Of a stretch of 17,290 nucleotides of DNA, positions 7,153-14,109 are shown in pieces. The translations under genes were made by a program, and so were the position numbers. The stretch covers positions 1 through 17,290 of the forward strand of contig JAUWYU010000016.1 in the NCBI GenBank assembly GCA_030615655.1, written 5' to 3'. This DNA comes from Dehalococcoidia bacterium (GTDB taxonomy: Bacteria > Chloroflexota > Dehalococcoidia > Dehalococcoidales > RBG-16-60-22). Within the stretch, counting starts at the first letter, position 1. Every line of letters starts with the position of its first letter. The notes beneath the pieces are model-generated. The model did not search any database. It was not told the DNA's origin and saw nothing but the letters and a program-made list of their open reading frames with translations.

Positions 7153-7557
7153 CTATCTGGTGGCGTACTGGGCGGAAAGCAAGGCATCTATGAAAATAAT
7201 CGGTCTTTCCACTTTCTTAAAGTTCAGCGGGCCGTGGACCATCCCCACGGGTACATGGACGGTGGTGGGAACACTGATAATATGCTTCTCCACCTCTTCC
7301 CCCAGAGAAAACTCTACTTCCGCTTGAAAATCCTTAATATTAGCCAGGTCGGCCCCGACGAAAAAATAGAATTGCTCAAAATCGTGCGCGTGAGGCTCTT
7401 TTACCAGTACGCCCGGTTTGGTAATATAGTGCACTCTGAGCGAAAATTCAGCCCCTTCATAGTCCCTGGCGCCATTAGCTATCACCACCGGGAAAAACCC
7501 GCCCCTTGTTCCCAGCGGTTCTTTTACGAAATATTTGTCGTACTTGTTTCCAGCCAT
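7153..7557 (-). CDS. Small single-domain cupin, substrate unknown
   Basis: The 134-residue product is a single cupin barrel. Motif 1 is HAHDFEQFYFFVG, with probable metal ligands H56, H58 and E61. Motif 2 is PVGMVHGPLNF, matching PxGx2Hx3N exactly, with H108 as the fourth ligand. Such proteins bind Fe, Mn, Ni or Zn and may be dioxygenases, isomerases or ligand sensors; nothing here selects among these. The N-terminus lacks a signal peptide, so it is cytosolic. The ATG follows AAGGAGGAT at about 9 nt. It is transcribed toward rel, with about 240 bp of non-coding sequence (including the hairpin at 7031-7080 and the rel promoter) between them. It stands divergent to hisS. Confidence 0.82.
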   Translation of the reverse strand: MAGNKYDKYFVKEPLGTRGGFFPVVIANGARDYEGAEFSLRVHYITKPGVLVKEPHAHDFEQFYFFVGADLANIKDFQAEVEFSLGEEVEKHIISVPTTVHVPVGMVHGPLNFKKVERPIIFIDALLSAQYATR

Positions 7558-7661
7558 CTCGCTATATCCTCCTTATTACTCAGTCCATTTTACAGTTAGT
7601 CCGGCACATATTACTACTTAATCGGCTTTAGCGGAACAGTTGCCCCGCAAACAATCATCCC

Positions 7662-7691
7662 TTTACAAATACAGTGCCAATACTGTATTCT
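7662..7691 (+). promoter_or_regulatory. Probable promoter of hisS
   Basis: TTTACA (7662-7667), an 18-bp spacer and TATTCT (7686-7691) would start transcription near 7698, about 24 nt before the TTG at 7722. The location of this promoter across the GTG at 7674 argues against that codon being the start. No T-box specifier structure or conserved T-box sequence is visible. Confidence 0.5.
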
Positions 7692-7721
7692 AGCCTTAAG
7701 AAAAGATTAAGGAGTTACAGA

Positions 7722-8978
7722 TTGTACCAGGCAGTGCGCGGAACTACAGACATCCTGCCGGAGGAGCAGGCCTGCTGGCGCTATGTAGAGCAACATGCCG
7801 TTGCCATCTGTAACCTCTATGGCTATCAGCGCATTGACTCGCCCGCCTTTGAAGAGACTGACCTGTTCACCCGCAGTGTCGGACAGGGAACCGACATCGT
7901 CGAAAAGGAGATGTATACCTTTACTGATAAAGGTAGCAAACAAATAACCCTCAGGCCGGAGGGGACCGCCTCGATATGCCGTGCCTACCTGCAACATGGA
8001 TTAAATAACCTGCCGCAGCCGGTAAAGCTCTATTACCTGACCTCTATCTTCCGCTACGAGAGACCCCAGGCAGGAAGGTTACGAGAGCACCACCAGTTCG
8101 GCTGTGAAGCCATCGGAGATGATGACCCCGCCCTTGATGCCGAAGTTATTGATATGGCCTGGCGGTTCTTTCAGTCTCTCAACCTCCGGAACCTGTCCCT
8201 GCAGCTCAACAGTATCGGCTGCAGGCAGTGCCGCCCCCGCTATTTAATCGCCCTGAAAGAATATTACGCTGAATATGAACAAAAAATCTGCCGGGACTGC
8301 CGCGTCAGACTGAACCGAAACCCCCTCCGCCTCCTCGACTGCAAACAGCCCTCATGCCAGAGTACCGCCGATAGCGCCCCCCAGAGCGTCGACCACCTCT
8401 GCCCCGCCTGCCGGACGCACTTCCACCGACTCAAGGCATACCTGGAGCTACTTAAAATCCCCTTTACGCTCAACCACCGACTTGTCCGTGGCTTTGACTA
8501 CTACACCCGCACCGTCTTTGAGATTCAGCCGGCGGTAGGCGGTTCCCAGAGCGCCCTCCTCGGCGGTGGCCGATATGATGACCTCATTGAAGAGCTGGGG
8601 GGCAAGCCAACGCCCGGCATCGGTTTCGCCGCCGGCATCGAGAGGATAATACTCAACCTGAAGAAACAGAAAATCCCCATCCCCGCCCCGCCCGGCCTGC
8701 AGGTGCTCATTGCTTATACGGGCAATGAAGCCCGGGACGCCTCCGTAAAGCTCGCCGCCGGTCTCCGGCAGGCGGGCATCAGCGCCGCCGCCGCCACGGG
8801 CGGCAAAAGCCTCAAAGCCCAGATGAGACAGGCCAACTCCCTCGGCGTACGTTATGCCCTGATTATCGGTGACGAAGAGGTAAAAGCCGGCACGGCCACC
8901 GTTCGGAACATGGCAGACGCCCGCCAGCAGATTGTCCCCCTCGGTGATTTACCCGGCCTGCTCAAGCGCCCCGCCTGA
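7722..8978 (+). CDS. hisS: Histidine-tRNA ligase
   Basis: HisRS charges tRNA-His with histidine using ATP. The class II signatures are all present: motif 2 in TSIFRYERPQAGRLREHHQF, the histidine-specific LVRGFDYYTRTVFE, and motif 3 in LLGGGRYDDLIEELGG followed by PGIGFAAGIERI. The anticodon-binding domain covers roughly the last 90 residues. Between motif 2 and the HisA loop lies a segment with paired cysteines (GCRQC, CRDC, LDCKQPSC, CPAC), seen in some bacterial HisRS and likely structural. I choose TTG 7722: TTAAGGAG (7707-7714) lies 7 nt upstream, and the product then begins with YQAVRGTTDILPEEQ, the standard HisRS N-terminus, giving 418 residues. The GTG at 7674 would add 16 non-conserved residues. 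It is divergent from the cupin gene. Confidence 0.95.
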   Translation: MYQAVRGTTDILPEEQACWRYVEQHAVAICNLYGYQRIDSPAFEETDLFTRSVGQGTDIVEKEMYTFTDKGSKQITLRPEGTASICRAYLQHGLNNLPQPVKLYYLTSIFRYERPQAGRLREHHQFGCEAIGDDDPALDAEVIDMAWRFFQSLNLRNLSLQLNSIGCRQCRPRYLIALKEYYAEYEQKICRDCRVRLNRNPLRLLDCKQPSCQSTADSAPQSVDHLCPACRTHFHRLKAYLELLKIPFTLNHRLVRGFDYYTRTVFEIQPAVGGSQSALLGGGRYDDLIEELGGKPTPGIGFAAGIERIILNLKKQKIPIPAPPGLQVLIAYTGNEARDASVKLAAGLRQAGISAAAATGGKSLKAQMRQANSLGVRYALIIGDEEVKAGTATVRNMADARQQIVPLGDLPGLLKRPA

Positions 8979-9089
8979 AGCCTCGCCGGCGGCCTGCGCA
9001 TCTCCACCCTTCTGGGGAAGGATTTAATATTTTTCTGCTATCTTTTTTATCATCGGTACGTTATACTATAAAGAGAATGGTCGATTTGT

Positions 9090-9128
9090 GCGAATTTAAC
9101 GATTTTTTCGTAATTTATGTAAATTTGC
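9090..9128. promoter_or_regulatory. Inverted repeat immediately upstream of the -35, possible regulator site
   Basis: GCGAATTTA (9090-9098) and TAAATTTGC (9120-9128) are reverse complements with one mismatch, 21 bp apart, ending 11 bp before the -35 hexamer at 9140. This is where an activator would be expected to bind. AT-rich content makes a chance match possible. Confidence 0.3.
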
Positions 9129-9139
9129 CATCTGAGGGG

Positions 9140-9167
9140 TTGACAAATAGCTGTATTATGCTATAGT
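9140..9167 (+). promoter_or_regulatory. Promoter of the small ORF and surface protein gene
   Basis: TTGACA (9140-9145), a 16-bp spacer and TATAGT (9162-9167) predict a start near 9174. The resulting leader is about 214 nt long and includes the ORF at 9219-9302. Confidence 0.7.
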
Positions 9168-9218
9168 AATTATGAAGTGTAACTTGGTATAGGTATGCCA
9201 TTGAAAGGAGGTGATGCC

Positions 9219-9302
9219 ATGATTAGAGCCCGCAAGGGGAGACTGAGCGAATACGCTCTGATAACAGCTTCTAAGGAAATGTATCTCTATAAATTGAGGT
9301 AA
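9219..9302 (+). CDS. 27-residue basic small ORF in the surface-protein leader
   Basis: The ATG at 9219 is preceded by AAGGAGGTGAT (9205-9215), an 11-nt uninterrupted match to the anti-SD end of 16S rRNA, placed so that GGAGG is 7 nt from the start. The ORF runs 27 codons to TAA. The product, beginning MIRARKGRLSEYALITASKE, is basic, has no hydrophobic helix or signal peptide, and is not recognised. The SD is the best in the window, which makes chance occurrence unlikely, but 27 codons carry little coding evidence. It may be a leader peptide whose translation controls the downstream gene, or a free-standing small protein. An in-frame ATG at 9195 lies upstream of the SD and is less likely. Confidence 0.55.
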   Translation: MIRARKGRLSEYALITASKEMYLYKLR

Positions 9303-9387
9303 ATGAAAAAATATACCTGTTTATAGGGATATAGGCATATCAAATAAGACCTAAAACAAAAACTATATAAGGAGTAAATAAAGGTCG

Positions 9388-12300
9388 ATGAAAAAGAAAA
9401 TCTTTAGTATTGGCCTGGTCGTCATGCTGCTCTCCAGCCTTCTGTTGATAGCCACACCGGCTTCCGCAGCCAACCTTGCTTGGTCGACCCAGGCCATTCC
9501 CGATACCCTGGGCATAACCAACCAGATCGTCCCCGGAGCTGCGGCTGGCCTTGATGTCGACTCCCTGATAATTGCCTCCAACGGTGACATGTTCTGTATC
9601 GACACCAACGCGGGCAATAGGGTTTACAGGTCTGCCAATAACGGCCTCTCCTGGCTTGCCTCGGCCCCGGTTCTTCTGCCTAGCCTGGCGAATGCTACCC
9701 TCGTAGACCTGGTGGTTTCACCCAGCTATGAGACTGACGCCACCCTCTTTGCGCTTCATGGTACAGCCCCTGCGCAGGTTTTCATCTCCACCAACGGTGG
9801 TGTCACCTTCAACGTACTTGGCGCCGCTCTCCCGGCCGCTAACACCGGTGTCTCCCTGGCGGTTTCCCCCACCTATTCCGGCGGGACCGGTGAGGTCATG
9901 GTAGGTACCGTTCATCTGACAGCCGCCACTTACGGTAATGTTTACATCTGGGGCCGCAATGGCGTCCTTACATGGACCGCCACGGGTCTCACTGCGGATG
10001 TCACCACGGTTGCCTACTCCCCGAGCTACGGGATAGACAACACCAGGGTCGCCATCAGCACCAATACCACCGGCGCGAGATTGAACACCCTCGTAGGCAC
10101 CGACGCGGCTTGGAACATCACACTGACAGTTGCTGCCTTGCTCGACGCTAGTATAAATGACACTGGCAGTGCCGTCTCTATTACCGGTTCTTGCATCGCG
10201 TTCCCGTCTGACTTCAACGCCAGCCTGATCACTAACCGCACCGTCTATGCCGGCACTGTGAGCAACGTCACTGACAACGTTTGGCGTCAGTCCGTCGGCA
10301 CTCCTATAGCGGCTACACCCCTGGCACCGCTGACAATCGTGGGTGGTACTGACCACGCTATGACCAGCCTTGCCTACAGCGGCACCACCTTCGCCGGTAC
10401 CCTTTATGCCGGTTCTGCGCTTGGGACGCTGGTGATGACCTCCTCCAACCCGACCGCGGTTGCAGGCGTCGTTGCCTGGATACCCACCTTTAAGGCGCCT
10501 ACCGGTACCGGAATGACATATGTTGTCCTGGCTAATGACTTTGCCACCAGCAACAGGATCTATGTTGGTACTAGCGGCGTCGACAGCGCTCTCTCCGTCT
10601 CGGATGACGGCGGCTTCTTCTACAACCAGGCCGGCCTTATCGACACCAATATCGCTAACATTAACGGCTTCCAGGCAGCCAGCGCTACCGAGTTCTTCAT
10701 GCTTACTAACACCGGTACTGGCCTCGGTAGTATCTTCAGGACCACCGATGCCGGCGCCACCTGGTACAGGGTACTCAGCGTTGCCGTCACCGCCAACACG
10801 AGCCTCATGCGGCTGTCCAACGACTACGCCAACGACTCCACGCTCATCTTCGCTGATATCGCTGCGGCTCCTCCTGCTAACTTCCGGGTCTCCAACAACA
10901 GCGGCCTCAGCTGGACAGCCCGCTCCACGCCGGGCACGGTTACCGTTGCCGATATGGTCGTCAGAGACTCGTTCACCTTCTACGTTGCTGATGCGGCCTC
11001 GTCCGGCGTTCAGGTCACCCCTAACGGTGGCTGGACATGGCAGCCGGCTCCGACCCCCTCCTCGCTGGCTCCCGGCGCAGTCTGCAACGATATTGACCTT
11101 GACCTGACTACGGGCGCGCTGCTCGTCGGTCTTTCTAACGGTTCCGTAGCCCTGTCCATCAACAACAACGTTTCCTACATCCCCCTCGGTTCAGTCGTTG
11201 TTGCTGGCGGTGCCGTAATCGTTGAGTTCGACACTAACTACGCCACCAACAGCGTTCTCTACGCTGCCGATACCACGGGTGCCGGTGTCTATCGCTATAC
11301 TTTCGGCGTTAGCGTCTCCTTCTTAACACCCATAGATGCTGGCCTGGCTGCTCAACCCGCGGACATCCTGTCCGCCCCGGACGGCACGCTCTATGTGAGC
11401 GACTCCGCCAATGCCAGTCCGACTACTGGTGGTATTACGCGCTCGATAACCCCGACGGGATTCTTCGTTACCACTGAGCGCGTCGGGAATGGTGGTATTT
11501 TTGGCGACGGCCTGACCTTGAACGACCAGCTCAGCATACTGTCTATGGTCGAAGGTTCTAGTATCATCTACGCCGTCAACAACCTATTCTTCCCTTGCAT
11601 CAGGACCTACACCGATACGATAGGTACCACGGTAGCCCCTGATGTTGTCGCACCGGAAGAAGGTGCCATGGTGAATCCCGCCACCATCCAGATCACCATT
11701 GACCCCGTCCCGGGCGCCTTCAGCTATACTGTTCAGTGGAATACCAGGGCCGACTACTTTGGCACCGGAGCAACTCTAGTTGGAGCCATAGCCTGGCCGC
11801 TCGTCACCACAGCAGTGCTGACAAATATACCCGCTGGCACCACTATCTTCTATCGTGTCAGCATAGCTACCCCGGTTCTCGGCCCATGGTCTGCATCGAG
11901 GACCCTTGAGACTCAGCTGCCCGTGGCGGTAACCACCGCTCCTGCTGTTAACATCGGCGCAGTTGAGGGCGGCACGGGCGTCGGCGGCTGGAATGCCAGT
12001 CTTCAGCCCACCTTCCAGTGGACCGGGATTGGCGGAGCCACCGCCTACGAGTTCCAGCTGTCTACGGTCGCAGATATTGACGCAGCCACAGCTGACGAGC
12101 TCATCGTTGACGCCACGGGTGACAACGCCCTCGGTGTCGTTACATCTTACGCGTTGTCCGCGGCCACGGCCACGCTGGACTACGGCACCACCTACTACTG
12201 GAGAGTGAGGGCCACTGGCGCCACCTCCAACACCGATTGGAGTATCGCTGTAGCCTTCACCACCATGGCGGAACCTGCGCCACCTGTTGAGCCAGCTGAA

Positions 12301-12522
12301 CCAGTAACGGTAGTGCAGCAACCAGACCTACCTGATATCATACTTGTACCACCGGATATCGTGATAGAGCAAGCAGCACCGCTACCTGATATCGTAATCT
12401 CACCACCGGCAGTGGTTGAGGAAGAAATCTCACCCAGTTACATCTGGGCGATAATCATCATTGGTGCTGTTCTGGTGATTGCACTCATTGTCCTGATAAT
12501 CAGAACCAGACGAACGGTCTAA
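9388..12522 (+). CDS. Large secreted surface protein: Asp-box beta-propeller, fibronectin-like domains, C-terminal membrane anchor
   Basis: The 1044-residue product starts with a classic signal peptide (MKKKIFS then a hydrophobic core, probable cleavage after ASA at 27). A long Ser/Thr/Ala-rich beta region contains at least six Asp-box motifs (SxDxGxxW type) at about 82-89, 134-141, 405-412, 452-459, 502-509 and 544-551, indicating a sialidase/sortilin-like propeller. Two fibronectin III-like domains follow (about 754-850 and 855-958; the second has YYWRVRA), then a Pro-rich stalk (about 965-1015) and a C-terminal helix (1018-1038) ending RTRRTV. It should therefore sit on the outer face of the membrane, possibly as an S-layer component. 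No sialidase catalytic arginine set could be verified, so I do not call it an enzyme. It has a strong promoter and a strong terminator, hence probably an abundant transcript, and a paralogue lies at 14110-17286. Confidence 0.88.
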   Translation: MKKKIFSIGLVVMLLSSLLLIATPASAANLAWSTQAIPDTLGITNQIVPGAAAGLDVDSLIIASNGDMFCIDTNAGNRVYRSANNGLSWLASAPVLLPSLANATLVDLVVSPSYETDATLFALHGTAPAQVFISTNGGVTFNVLGAALPAANTGVSLAVSPTYSGGTGEVMVGTVHLTAATYGNVYIWGRNGVLTWTATGLTADVTTVAYSPSYGIDNTRVAISTNTTGARLNTLVGTDAAWNITLTVAALLDASINDTGSAVSITGSCIAFPSDFNASLITNRTVYAGTVSNVTDNVWRQSVGTPIAATPLAPLTIVGGTDHAMTSLAYSGTTFAGTLYAGSALGTLVMTSSNPTAVAGVVAWIPTFKAPTGTGMTYVVLANDFATSNRIYVGTSGVDSALSVSDDGGFFYNQAGLIDTNIANINGFQAASATEFFMLTNTGTGLGSIFRTTDAGATWYRVLSVAVTANTSLMRLSNDYANDSTLIFADIAAAPPANFRVSNNSGLSWTARSTPGTVTVADMVVRDSFTFYVADAASSGVQVTPNGGWTWQPAPTPSSLAPGAVCNDIDLDLTTGALLVGLSNGSVALSINNNVSYIPLGSVVVAGGAVIVEFDTNYATNSVLYAADTTGAGVYRYTFGVSVSFLTPIDAGLAAQPADILSAPDGTLYVSDSANASPTTGGITRSITPTGFFVTTERVGNGGIFGDGLTLNDQLSILSMVEGSSIIYAVNNLFFPCIRTYTDTIGTTVAPDVVAPEEGAMVNPATIQITIDPVPGAFSYTVQWNTRADYFGTGATLVGAIAWPLVTTAVLTNIPAGTTIFYRVSIATPVLGPWSASRTLETQLPVAVTTAPAVNIGAVEGGTGVGGWNASLQPTFQWTGIGGATAYEFQLSTVADIDAATADELIVDATGDNALGVVTSYALSAATATLDYGTTYYWRVRATGATSNTDWSIAVAFTTMAEPAPPVEPAEPVTVVQQPDLPDIILVPPDIVIEQAAPLPDIVISPPAVVEEEISPSYIWAIIIIGAVLVIALIVLIIRTRRTV
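12328..12393 (+). repeat. Short in-frame direct repeat in the surface-protein stalk
   Basis: CTACCTGATATC occurs at 12328-12339 and again at 12382-12393, 54 bp (18 codons) apart, encoding LPDI-type units followed by a Pro-Pro pair. A partial related unit (PPDIVIEQ) lies between. This suggests that the stalk grew by tandem duplication. Confidence 0.5.
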
Positions 12523-12555
12523 GAATGGTTTAAAGGACAATACTCCTGATACTCC

Positions 12556-12589
12556 GAGAGCCCCGACAAATGTCGGGGCTCTCTCTTTT
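12556..12589 (+). terminator. Strong intrinsic terminator of the surface protein gene
   Basis: GAGAGCCCCGACA (12556-12568) and TGTCGGGGCTCTC (12571-12583) form a perfect 13-bp stem followed by TCTTTT. On the minus strand no T-run follows, so it acts only on plus-strand transcripts, not on the converging moeA message. Confidence 0.93.
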
Positions 12590-12616
12590 ACCTCATTGAC
12601 CTCTTCTATTCTCGCT

Positions 12617-13882
12617 TTATATATCATCCAGCCGGGGCACCAGGACCTGCACGGGTACAATATCACCAGCTCTCAGGGATTCCGTGCCCTCCGGAATGCA
12701 GACAAGACTGTTGGCGCTGGCAATTGCCTGCAAACGGCTCCTGTTTCTATATAGCTCCACCGTATAATTACCCCCCCGGTCACGGGACAGGGTGGCATCC
12801 TTGAATTCCGTCCATGCCCGGTGCCGGCCCTTCAGGTTCTCGGTAAGCCTCGCGGAAACAGTTAGGAGAGGATGCCTGTCCTCCCCACCCATGCGCAGTA
12901 TCCCGGGAAGAGCAAGCTGCAGAAAAGCCATCTCGTTGCTCGCCGGACCACCCGGCAGGCAGAACACCGGCTTATCCTCCCACAGCCCGAAAGCGATTCC
13001 CTTACCCGGCCCCATACGCACGTGGTGAAATACCTCCCGCCAGCCAAGCCCATCAAGCGTGCCGATAACAAGGTCACGCTCGCTGCCCCAGGCACCACCG
13101 CTGGTAAGAATAGCATCGACTCCCGGCAGGTGACTCAGCAACTCCTTCTTAATATCCGCCTCATTATCCCTGACTACCGAAGTAACACATGGTACGTTAA
13201 AAGAAGCCAGCCAGGCCGCTATTGTGACCAGATTGCTGGCATAAAGCTGGCCGGGACGAAGCTCTGCCCCGGGAGCCACCACCTCATCGCCCACGCCCAC
13301 CACGGCGACCCTCGGCCGTCGATATATACTGACACAACTGATGCCGGCAGCCGCCGCCAGCCCCAGGTATCCGGGGACTAGCCTCCCCCCACTGCTGACA
13401 ATGGTTGCCCCGGCCTTTACCTCCCCACCGGCACGCAGTACATTCCGCCCGTTTTCCGCGTCGGCCCTGATGTAAACTTCTTCCGGCGATACTTCCTCAC
13501 AGAACTCGCCCGATACCACCGCATCCGCCCCCAGGGGTATTGGCGCCCCGGAACACACCTTAACAGCATTACCCCGCTGCACCTCCCCCTCAAATTTGGA
13601 GCCGGCGAACACGGAACCGGCCACCCTCAGGCGCACCGGGCGGCGCCTGGAAGCATCGGCTACATCCTCGGACTTAACGGCAAAGCCGTCCTTAAGCGAC
13701 ACATCACTCGAGGGGTAACTCACCTGCGCCACCATATCTTCGGCCACTACGCGGCCAGCACACAAGTCCAGGGGTATCTCTTCAACCCCCACCGGCCTGA
13801 CGTTTGAGCCGACAAGATTAAAAGCTTCCCGGTAGCCGACGTACTCCGTCCCTTCATCAATCTCGTTAAAGTCTGTCTCCAT
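12617..13882 (-). CDS. moeA: Molybdopterin molybdenumtransferase, MoeA-like
   Basis: MoeA inserts molybdate into adenylylated molybdopterin to give molybdenum cofactor. The product shows MoeA order: the N-terminal DGFAV loop (65-69), GNAVKVCSGAPIPLGAD, RRPRVAVVGVGDEV, and the MoCF-binding domain with ILTSGGAWGSERDL (D270), RMGPGKGIAFG and FCLPGGPASNE, then a C-terminal domain IV. Several normally invariant positions differ: LKDG for MDG, GGAWGSERD for GGVSxGxxD, and LPGGPAS for LPGNPVS, so it belongs to a divergent subgroup. I prefer the ATG at 13882 (421 residues, AAAGG 5 nt upstream). In-frame ATGs at 13948 and 13975 would add 22 or 31 residues without family similarity, although 13948 has a GAGGG nearby. 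It converges on one surface protein gene and diverges from the other. No other cofactor genes are visible. Confidence 0.88.
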   Translation of the reverse strand: METDFNEIDEGTEYVGYREAFNLVGSNVRPVGVEEIPLDLCAGRVVAEDMVAQVSYPSSDVSLKDGFAVKSEDVADASRRRPVRLRVAGSVFAGSKFEGEVQRGNAVKVCSGAPIPLGADAVVSGEFCEEVSPEEVYIRADAENGRNVLRAGGEVKAGATIVSSGGRLVPGYLGLAAAAGISCVSIYRRPRVAVVGVGDEVVAPGAELRPGQLYASNLVTIAAWLASFNVPCVTSVVRDNEADIKKELLSHLPGVDAILTSGGAWGSERDLVIGTLDGLGWREVFHHVRMGPGKGIAFGLWEDKPVFCLPGGPASNEMAFLQLALPGILRMGGEDRHPLLTVSARLTENLKGRHRAWTEFKDATLSRDRGGNYTVELYRNRSRLQAIASANSLVCIPEGTESLRAGDIVPVQVLVPRLDDI

Positions 13883-14109
13883 GGTTGCCTTTCTACTCCG
13901 GTTCTCCCCAACTTCAGTATATACTCCGTGCATGACCTTATTCAACATGCGGTCCCTCAAAGGCAATCTTACCATTTTTTAGAATATTTTTAGAATTAAT
14001 TCAACCTTTTCGTATATAAATCATAGATAAATATATTATCATTGATATTGCTGCGGCCCCAGACAATAGTCCCAGCCTAAACGATTGACCGCTTTCTAAT
14101 AGGTGAATC
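13883..14109. other. Divergent intergenic region between moeA and the second surface protein
   Basis: The segment is AT-rich around 13976-14040 (runs such as TATATAAAT and ATATATTATC) and contains the palindrome GAATTAATTC (13993-14002). It must hold promoters for both divergent genes, but no hexamer pair with proper spacing is convincing. AGGTGA (14101-14106) is the probable SD for the plus-strand gene. Confidence 0.4.

Larger units (their letters stand above)
8979..9387. other. 409-bp intergenic region carrying the surface-protein control sequences
   Basis: After hisS the sequence turns abruptly AT-rich. From left to right it holds a weak hairpin followed by T-rich sequence (CCTTC 9008-9012, GAAGG 9017-9021, then TTTTT near 9030), which may end hisS transcription; a 9-bp imperfect inverted repeat (9090-9128); a near-consensus promoter (9140-9167); a 27-codon ORF with an ideal SD (9219-9302); and about 85 nt of AT-rich leader before the surface-protein ATG. 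No RNA family is recognised. Confidence 0.6.

Noticed and set aside
7674..7721. GTG at 7674 as hisS start
   Set aside because: It lies inside the probable promoter, has no SD and adds 16 residues before the conserved YQAVRGTTDILP start.
7558..7721. T-box leader upstream of hisS
   Set aside because: The conserved T-box sequence and an antiterminator/terminator pair are absent, and the predicted leader is only about 24 nt.
9062..9067. TATACT as an additional -10 upstream of the surface gene
   Set aside because: No -35 hexamer at 16-18 bp; the pair at 9140-9167 is much better.
9303..9326. Seven-codon ORF directly after the 27-codon ORF
   Set aside because: No SD of its own and too short to judge.
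9718..10356. 212-codon minus-strand frame inside the first surface protein
   Set aside because: Gly/Asp/Arg-rich shadow of a GC-rich gene. The plus strand has a signal peptide, Asp-boxes and a membrane anchor in one frame.
10520..11107. 195-codon plus-strand frame inside the first surface protein
   Set aside because: Pro/Ser/Thr-rich out-of-phase shadow with no SD and no similarity to known domains.
11776..12321. 181-codon minus-strand frame in the fibronectin-like region
   Set aside because: Antisense shadow of the real gene without motif or start signal.
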